Positions 8,358-12,579 of a stretch of 12,579 bases of DNA are shown piece by piece. A program made the translations under genes and the position numbers. The stretch is from Akkermansiaceae bacterium. Lineage in GTDB: Bacteria; Verrucomicrobiota; Verrucomicrobiia; Verrucomicrobiales; Akkermansiaceae. Where the stretch lies: positions 1 to 12,579 of the forward strand of contig JALZUH010000139.1 in assembly GCA_023301645.1 (NCBI GenBank). Reading direction: 5' to 3'. Numbering within the stretch: position 1 is the first letter of the stretch; each line of letters opens with the position of its first letter. The notes under the pieces are model-generated. The model searched no databases. It was not told where the DNA came from and was given only the letters and a program-made list of their open reading frames with translations.

Positions 8358-9683
8358 ATGAACATCACCGTCGATACACTATCTGATTGCCTCGCAACAC
8401 TTCATGCAGAAATCCCTGCTGACAAAGTCCAAACCGAGCGTAAGAACATCGTTAAGGCCTACAGCGCACAAGCTAAGATCCCAGGCTTTCGCCCAGGCAA
8501 AACACCTACATCTGTCGTAGAAAAGCGCTTTGCTGACGACATCAAGCAAGAGCTCGAGTCACGCCTCATCAACGCAGCCTGCGACGAAGCTCTCAAGCAA
8601 GACGAAAACCTCCGCGTGCTTAACTTCAAAGCACCAGAAAAAGCATCTGTAGAAGACAATGGCAGCTTCAAGCTCGTCATGCCTCTTATCCTTGCTCCTA
8701 CTTTCGACATCCCTGACTACAAGAACCTCGAAGTAACTATCGAGCCAGTAGCCGCTACTGAAGAAGAAGTCGCTCGTGAAGTAGACGGACTCCTCCAGCG
8801 CTACGCTGACTACAAGGACATCGAAGATCGCCCACTTCAGGCTGACGACATCTGCGTAATGGACTTCACGTCCACAGTCGACGGCGAAGCACTCGACGAC
8901 TCAAAGGGTGTTCTTGCTGGTAAAGAAGACTACTGGATCCAGCTCAAGGACGAAGCATTCCTTCCTGGCTTCCACGAGCAGCTCCTCGGAGCAGCTACTG
9001 GCGACACACGCGAAGTAAAGTGCGCACTTAATGACGAATTTCCAGTCGAAGACCTCCAAGGCAAAGAAATCGTCTTTAGTGTCACCGTTAAGCAAATCAA
9101 AGAGCAAGACCTTCCAGCATTCGACGACAAGTTCGTAGCAGACGTGCTTCAGTTCGGCGAAGGCAAGACTGTCGCTGATGTTAAAGAGCTCATCGAAGAA
9201 CAGATCCAGCAGCAGAAAACTCAGAAGAACAACGAAGAGAAGGTCAACCAGATCGTTGAGAACCTCCTCGGTAAAGTCGACTTCACACTCCCACAGGAGC
9301 TCATCGACGGAGAAGCACAGAACAACCTCGACCAAATGGTTCAGCGTGCAGCACAGCAAGGCATCACTGACGAGCAGCTTCTCTCACAGGAGAAAGAAAT
9401 GGCTGAGAACTCACAGATTCAGGCACGTAACAACCTCAAGACAAACTTCATCCTTCAGGAGATCGCTCACGAAGAGAAGATCGCCGTAACTGACCAAGAA
9501 GTCATCGAGCGCATTGGCCAGATTGCACAGCAGCAGAAGAAGAAGCCTAAGGCGATGATCCAGGAACTTCAGAAAGAAGGCCGCATCCCAAGCCTAAGAA
9601 ACTCCATTCTTATCGGTAAGGCCATTGACTTCCTCGTAGAGAGCGCGAAAGTAACAGAGGTAGCAGCTAAAGCTGAAGCCTAA
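8358..9683 (+). CDS. tig: Trigger factor, ribosome-associated chaperone / prolyl isomerase
   Basis: The 441-residue product is trigger factor (E. coli 432), which binds the ribosome exit tunnel and shelters nascent chains. The N-terminal domain (about 1-115) carries the ribosome-docking signature GFRPGKTP at 43-50, including the Phe-Arg-x-Gly-Lys core. An FKBP-type prolyl isomerase domain follows at about 163-247, with FLPGFHEQLLGA at 201-212 and DEFP at 227-230. The remaining helical C-terminal chaperone domain is rich in Gln, Glu and Lys. The start at ATG 8358 fits the family's short N-terminus. Codon use is strongly selected: of 39 leucines, 37 are CTC or CTT, two are CTA, and none is CTG, TTG or TTA, consistent with high expression. 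clpP follows after 56 bases without a hairpin, so the two are probably co-transcribed, and tig-clpP-clpX is a widespread bacterial order. Confidence 0.97.
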   Translation: MNITVDTLSDCLATLHAEIPADKVQTERKNIVKAYSAQAKIPGFRPGKTPTSVVEKRFADDIKQELESRLINAACDEALKQDENLRVLNFKAPEKASVEDNGSFKLVMPLILAPTFDIPDYKNLEVTIEPVAATEEEVAREVDGLLQRYADYKDIEDRPLQADDICVMDFTSTVDGEALDDSKGVLAGKEDYWIQLKDEAFLPGFHEQLLGAATGDTREVKCALNDEFPVEDLQGKEIVFSVTVKQIKEQDLPAFDDKFVADVLQFGEGKTVADVKELIEEQIQQQKTQKNNEEKVNQIVENLLGKVDFTLPQELIDGEAQNNLDQMVQRAAQQGITDEQLLSQEKEMAENSQIQARNNLKTNFILQEIAHEEKIAVTDQEVIERIGQIAQQQKKKPKAMIQELQKEGRIPSLRNSILIGKAIDFLVESAKVTEVAAKAEA

Positions 9684-9739
9684 TCACCTCTCTTAGGCCG
9701 CCGCATTGACGACCTCATCCTAACCTACCTATTCCACCT

Positions 9740-10411
9740 ATGAATACGCATCCAACCATGGGCAATGAGCCTGTAAATAACTACTTCATCCCCACCGTCA
9801 TCGAGTCCGATGGCCGTGGTGAAAGAGCCTTTGATATCTACTCTCGTCTACTCAAGGACCGTATCATCTTCATCGGAACAGGTATTGATGATGGGGTGGC
9901 CAATTCTGTCATCGCACAGCTTCTCTTCCTGCAAATGCAGGACCCGAAGAAGGACATCCACATTTACATCAATTCCCCCGGTGGCTCTGTCACCGCAGGA
10001 CTTGCCATTTACGACACCATGCAGTTTCTAACATGTGACGTAAATACCTACTGTATCGGTATCTGTGCATCAATGGGCTCCGTGCTCCTTACCGCAGGGA
10101 CAAAGGGCAAGCGCTTCTGCCTGCCTAACTCACACGTCATGATCCACCAAGTCTCTGGTGGAGCTCAGGGCACCGCTGCTGATGTTGAGCGCACGATTGG
10201 CTTCATGTTCAATCTCAAGACCCGCCTCAACAAGATCCTCGCCTACCACACAGGCAAGACCGAGGAAGAAGTCGAGCACGACGCAGACCGTGATAACTAC
10301 ATGTCTGCTGAAGTAGCCATGGAATACGGCCTCGTTGACAAAGTCCTCGAACACCGCAAAGACCTACCTAACGGTGACGCTGACACTGGCAAAAAGTCCA
10401 CCAAGAAGTAA
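9740..10411 (+). CDS. clpP: ATP-dependent Clp protease proteolytic subunit ClpP
   Basis: This 223-residue protein is the serine peptidase that forms the tetradecameric chamber fed by ClpX or another Clp ATPase. The catalytic triad is complete: Ser111 in ICASMGS, His136 in VMIHQ, and Asp185 in DRDNYMSA. The oxyanion strand INSPGGSV lies at 78-85, and TAGTKGKRFCLPNS at 118-131 is the usual block after the serine. An N-terminal stretch of about 12 residues precedes NYFIPTVIE; it could be a short propeptide or the axial loop. A second ATG at codon 7 (9758) is a possible alternative start. The C-terminus has a Lys/Asp-rich tail beyond the core. The gene sits between tig and clpX, but a strong terminator follows its stop, so it probably shares a transcript with tig rather than clpX. 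No Shine-Dalgarno site is visible. Confidence 0.97.
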   Translation: MNTHPTMGNEPVNNYFIPTVIESDGRGERAFDIYSRLLKDRIIFIGTGIDDGVANSVIAQLLFLQMQDPKKDIHIYINSPGGSVTAGLAIYDTMQFLTCDVNTYCIGICASMGSVLLTAGTKGKRFCLPNSHVMIHQVSGGAQGTAADVERTIGFMFNLKTRLNKILAYHTGKTEEEVEHDADRDNYMSAEVAMEYGLVDKVLEHRKDLPNGDADTGKKSTKK

Positions 10412-10433
10412 CCCTTCAAGATACTCACATCTT

Positions 10434-10475
10434 AAGGCGTTGGTGATTAGAAACTCATCAGCGCCTTTTTCTTTT
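10434..10475 (+). terminator. Strong intrinsic terminator between clpP and clpX
   Basis: An 11-bp stem with two G-U pairs (10436-10446 ggcgttggtga with 10455-10465 tcatcagcgcc) has an 8-base loop and is followed directly by ttttt-c-tttt. The two A bases at 10434-10435 can extend the stem into the first Ts. It lies 22 bases after the clpP stop. This should end most tig-clpP transcripts before clpX. Confidence 0.87.
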
Positions 10476-10503
10476 ATAAATTTCCTCTCTAGACAATTAC
10501 AAT
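10475..10503 (+). promoter_or_regulatory. Candidate clpX promoter
   Basis: TACAAT at 10498-10503 matches five of six bases of a -10 box. Seventeen bases upstream, at 10475-10480, is TATAAA, a weak -35 (three of six). Transcription would start near 10510, giving a leader of about 24 bases. The position right after a terminator supports a need for a separate promoter. The -35 overlaps the end of the terminator T tract. Confidence 0.45.
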
Positions 10504-10509
10504 CTAGAG
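10487..10509. repeat. Inverted repeat overlapping the candidate clpX -10 box
   Basis: A perfect 7-base dyad, ctctaga (10487-10493) and tctagag (10503-10509), is separated by nine A/T-rich bases. The last base of the candidate -10 box is the first base of the right arm. It could be an operator for a dimeric regulator or a leader hairpin; no T tract follows, so it is not a terminator. Confidence 0.5.
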
Positions 10510-10533
10510 TCCACATTGATCTACCACCCTACT

Positions 10534-11850
10534 ATGGCAAAATCCAATAATCTCACCATGTGCTCCTTCTGTGGCAAAAGCCACTCGGAGGTCAAAAAAC
10601 TCATTGCAGGCCCAGCAGTCTACATCTGTAACGAATGCATCGACGTATGCTCATCAATCATGGAAAAAGAGCTCGGCGACGCCGCAGCCAACGAGATGAT
10701 TAAGGCGAACCGAGCTAATGCCCAAACCGCTCCAGTAAAAGGTGCTATCACCAAGCGTAACGTCCCCACCCCTGACAAAATTTCAGCTTTACTAGACAAT
10801 CACGTCATCGGCCAAGAGCGCGCCAAAAAAGTCCTCTCAGTCGCCGTTTATAACCACTACATGCGCCTTAGCCAAAACGAGAACAACCCCTCACCTGAGT
10901 TTAAAGAAGTCGATATTGAGAAGTCAAACATCCTCATGCTCGGGCCGACAGGCTCAGGTAAGACACTCCTCGCCAAGTCCCTCGCTAAGACTCTTGACGT
11001 GCCATTTACCATCGTCGACGCCACCACCCTCACCGAGGCAGGCTACGTCGGTGACGATGTAGAAAACATTATCTTACGCCTACTCCAAGCCGCTGACTTC
11101 GACGTCGAGCGTGCTGAGCGAGGCATCATCTACGTCGATGAGATCGACAAGATCGGCCGCACCACCCAGAATGTCTCCATCACCCGTGACGTATCAGGTG
11201 AAGGCGTGCAGCAAGCACTCCTCAAGATCCTCGAAGGCACCATTTGTAATGTGCCACCACAGGGAGGGCGCAAGCACCCACAGCAGGAATACATTCAGGT
11301 AAACACCGAGCGTATCCTCTTCATCTGTGGCGGAGCATTCGTAGGCATTAGTGACATCATTAGCCGCCGACTCGGCAAGCACGTCCTCGGCTTCCACGAG
11401 ACCAAAGAAAACGAAGTCGACGTAGAAGAGCTCGCCAAGATCGATATCTTCCAGAAGGCTGAGCCAGAAGACCTCCTCCACTTTGGACTCATCCCCGAGT
11501 TTATCGGACGCCTCCCCATCATCTCACCACTACGTGAGCTCACCGTTGACGAGCTCATCGAGATCCTCACCGAGCCTAAGAATGCTCTCATCAGACAGTA
11601 TTCTAAGCTACTCGCCATGAGCGGGGTGAAGCTCAAAGTTACTAAAGACGGCCTCATCGCCCTCGCAGAAGACGCACTCAAGCGCGGCACTGGAGCTCGC
11701 GCCCTACGCTCTATCTTCGAGAAAATCATGCTCGACGTCATGTATGACGTGCCTGGACGTGACGACATCGAATCCGTCACCATCAACCGCGCAGTAGCCG
11801 AAGGGGAAAAAGAACCCATCATCCGCAAGAAAAAGTCCGACGCAGCATAG
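10534..11850 (+). CDS. clpX: ATP-dependent Clp protease ATP-binding subunit ClpX
   Basis: ClpX is the AAA+ hexamer that unfolds tagged proteins and feeds them into ClpP. From ATG 10534 it has 438 residues (E. coli 424). A TTG six codons upstream also opens the frame, but MAKSNN is the better start because the zinc finger then sits at the usual distance. Visible motifs are the zinc-binding Cys10-x2-Cys13 and Cys32-x2-Cys35, Walker A GPTGSGKT (137-144), pore loop GYVG (170-173), Walker B IIYVDEIDK (198-206), the RKH loop (246-248), an LGF tripeptide (285-287) at the ClpP-docking IGF loop, and sensor 2 GTGARALR (385-392). All elements are intact and nothing is missing. It is separated from clpP by a terminator and a candidate promoter, and it ends in its own terminator, so it looks like a single-gene transcript. 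Confidence 0.97.
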   Translation: MAKSNNLTMCSFCGKSHSEVKKLIAGPAVYICNECIDVCSSIMEKELGDAAANEMIKANRANAQTAPVKGAITKRNVPTPDKISALLDNHVIGQERAKKVLSVAVYNHYMRLSQNENNPSPEFKEVDIEKSNILMLGPTGSGKTLLAKSLAKTLDVPFTIVDATTLTEAGYVGDDVENIILRLLQAADFDVERAERGIIYVDEIDKIGRTTQNVSITRDVSGEGVQQALLKILEGTICNVPPQGGRKHPQQEYIQVNTERILFICGGAFVGISDIISRRLGKHVLGFHETKENEVDVEELAKIDIFQKAEPEDLLHFGLIPEFIGRLPIISPLRELTVDELIEILTEPKNALIRQYSKLLAMSGVKLKVTKDGLIALAEDALKRGTGARALRSIFEKIMLDVMYDVPGRDDIESVTINRAVAEGEKEPIIRKKKSDAA

Positions 11851-11882
11851 CCTAAGAGCACTGTAACGCTACAATCAACACG

Positions 11883-11915
11883 ATCCACACAGTTAACACT
11901 GTGTGGATATTTTTT
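11883..11915 (+). terminator. Strong intrinsic terminator after clpX
   Basis: A perfect 11-bp stem (11883-11893 atccacacagt, 11898-11908 actgtgtggat) with a 4-base loop is followed by a run of six Ts at 11910-11915. It begins 33 bases after the clpX stop and lies between two convergent genes. The opposite strand lacks a good T tract, so it should act mainly on the clpX transcript. Confidence 0.9.
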
Positions 11916-11961
11916 GCCCACAAGGAAGGGCCATTACGTAAGTCAACTCCCCTCCCTTATC

Positions 11962-12579
11962 CTACAGCTCAACCATTTCCTTGAGAGCCGTAGACAGGAT
12001 AAAGCACGAGACCTTATCCCCCGCCAGCCCCGTGATCTGAGCCATCGCTTGGCGGTAAAGACCGAGCTGATTGGTATATTTCTCCCGTAGAGAAGCAGCG
12101 CTCATGCCCTCATCAGAAGAGTCTGTCTTGTAATCGATAATCTTCACCTCAGAAGGCTGCCCTCCTTCGTAGAGGATCACAGCACGATCAATCACGCCAC
12201 TAATCCAGCGCCCCTCCTGCTGTGTCTCAAATGGCTGCTCACAGAGAAGTCGGTATTGCCCCTCTGCTAGCTGCGGCCTGACGAAGTGCTCACGGATCGA
12301 CTCCGTAGCTAAGCACGACTTAATAAGCTCCGCCGCCTTCGAGTCACCTAGAGAGCCATCTTCACCCCCCTCCAGATCATCGAGCCACGTCACCTTCTCA
12401 AATAACTCATGAACCTCAGTGCCGAAGCGAGCACCCTCACCATGCCCCTGCTGCATCAGCAGCCCCGGTAAATAGTCATCTGCCACACTAGCCACCTTCC
12501 GCCCCATACGAGGAGCCGCCTGCTGCAATCTCACAGGTGCTGCCATATCACTTGCATCATCCTTATCAGCACTATCAGC
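11962..12579 (-). CDS. AddA/RecB-like helicase-nuclease, C-terminal PD-(D/E)XK nuclease domain (partial)
   Basis: The frame stays open to the right edge of the window, so this is the end of a larger protein, not a complete gene starting at the internal ATG near 12546. About 205 residues are visible. They show the RecB-family nuclease set in order: the GTEVHELFE helix with its metal-side His (codon 12409-12411), the acidic residue of GVIDR (12187-12189), the IIDYKTD core with Asp (12133-12135) and Lys (12127-12129), then QLGLYRQA, the Q-x3-Y motif. This matches the C-terminal nuclease of UvrD-type helicase-nucleases such as AddA, which process double-strand breaks. AddB is less likely because the cysteines of its iron-sulfur cluster are absent. 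The stretch just inside the window edge is a short Asp/Ala/Ser-rich acidic linker. The helicase part is off-window, so AddA is an inference. The gene converges on clpX. Confidence 0.8.
   Translation of the reverse strand, partial: ADSADKDDASDMAAPVRLQQAAPRMGRKVASVADDYLPGLLMQQGHGEGARFGTEVHELFEKVTWLDDLEGGEDGSLGDSKAAELIKSCLATESIREHFVRPQLAEGQYRLLCEQPFETQQEGRWISGVIDRAVILYEGGQPSEVKIIDYKTDSSDEGMSAASLREKYTNQLGLYRQAMAQITGLAGDKVSCFILSTALKEMVEL

Noticed and set aside
8901..9359. A 152-codon minus-strand frame with a hydrophobic, membrane-like translation
   Set aside because: The Leu/Val/Phe richness is what the complement of Glu/Lys/Gln-rich trigger factor codons gives in this frame; there is no independent support.
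9706..9735. TTGACG with a downstream TATTCC as a clpP promoter
   Set aside because: The -10 match is poor and the start would fall at or after the clpP ATG; co-transcription with tig is simpler.
11295..11921. A 208-codon open frame on the minus strand opposite clpX
   Set aside because: It is fully antisense to the conserved, motif-complete end of clpX and its terminator, and its Ser/Arg/Met-rich translation matches no family I recognise.

Overview
This window is an ordinary chromosomal core region of a diderm (outer-membrane) bacterium. An Omp85-type barrel protein and a TamB-like protein show the diderm envelope. The G+C content looks near 50%. The long single-chain PurL, the trigger factor-ClpP-ClpX order and the lack of Shine-Dalgarno sites fit a member of Verrucomicrobiota best. 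That placement is an inference from remembered family resemblance, not a search result. I see no phage, insertion sequence, CRISPR, tRNA or rRNA.

Layout, left to right. (1) Bases 1-1569 hold the C-terminal 522 residues of phosphoribosylformylglycinamidine synthase (PurL), open at the left edge and followed by a candidate terminator. (2) Bases 1693-2424 encode a DUF2064/TIGR04282-type nucleotidyl/glycosyltransferase-fold protein. (3) Bases 2527-8111 carry an envelope pair: a 1179-residue TamB-like protein followed 38 bases later by a TamA-like Omp85 protein with four apparent POTRA repeats. (4) A 246-base non-coding stretch leads into tig (8358-9683) and clpP (9740-10411), separated by 56 bases with no terminator. 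(5) A strong intrinsic terminator follows clpP. Then come a candidate promoter with an overlapping dyad and clpX (10534-11850), which ends in a second strong terminator. (6) Converging from the right edge on the minus strand is the C-terminal PD-(D/E)XK nuclease domain of an AddA/RecB-like helicase-nuclease (12579-11962), cut by the window end.

How the genes work together. TamB and TamA are expected to form an inner-to-outer membrane bridge for envelope biogenesis. Trigger factor, ClpP and ClpX cover co-translational folding and ATP-dependent proteolysis. PurL, the DUF2064 protein and the AddA-like nuclease are unrelated neighbours.

I found no undescribed biological system. The points most worth a second look are the absence of Shine-Dalgarno sequences before all six visible starts (five of the six leaders are C-rich), the strand-linked codon bias, the separation of clpX from clpP by a terminator and its own candidate promoter, the tamB-before-tamA order with four POTRA repeats, and an altered lid-loop motif in the TamA-like barrel.
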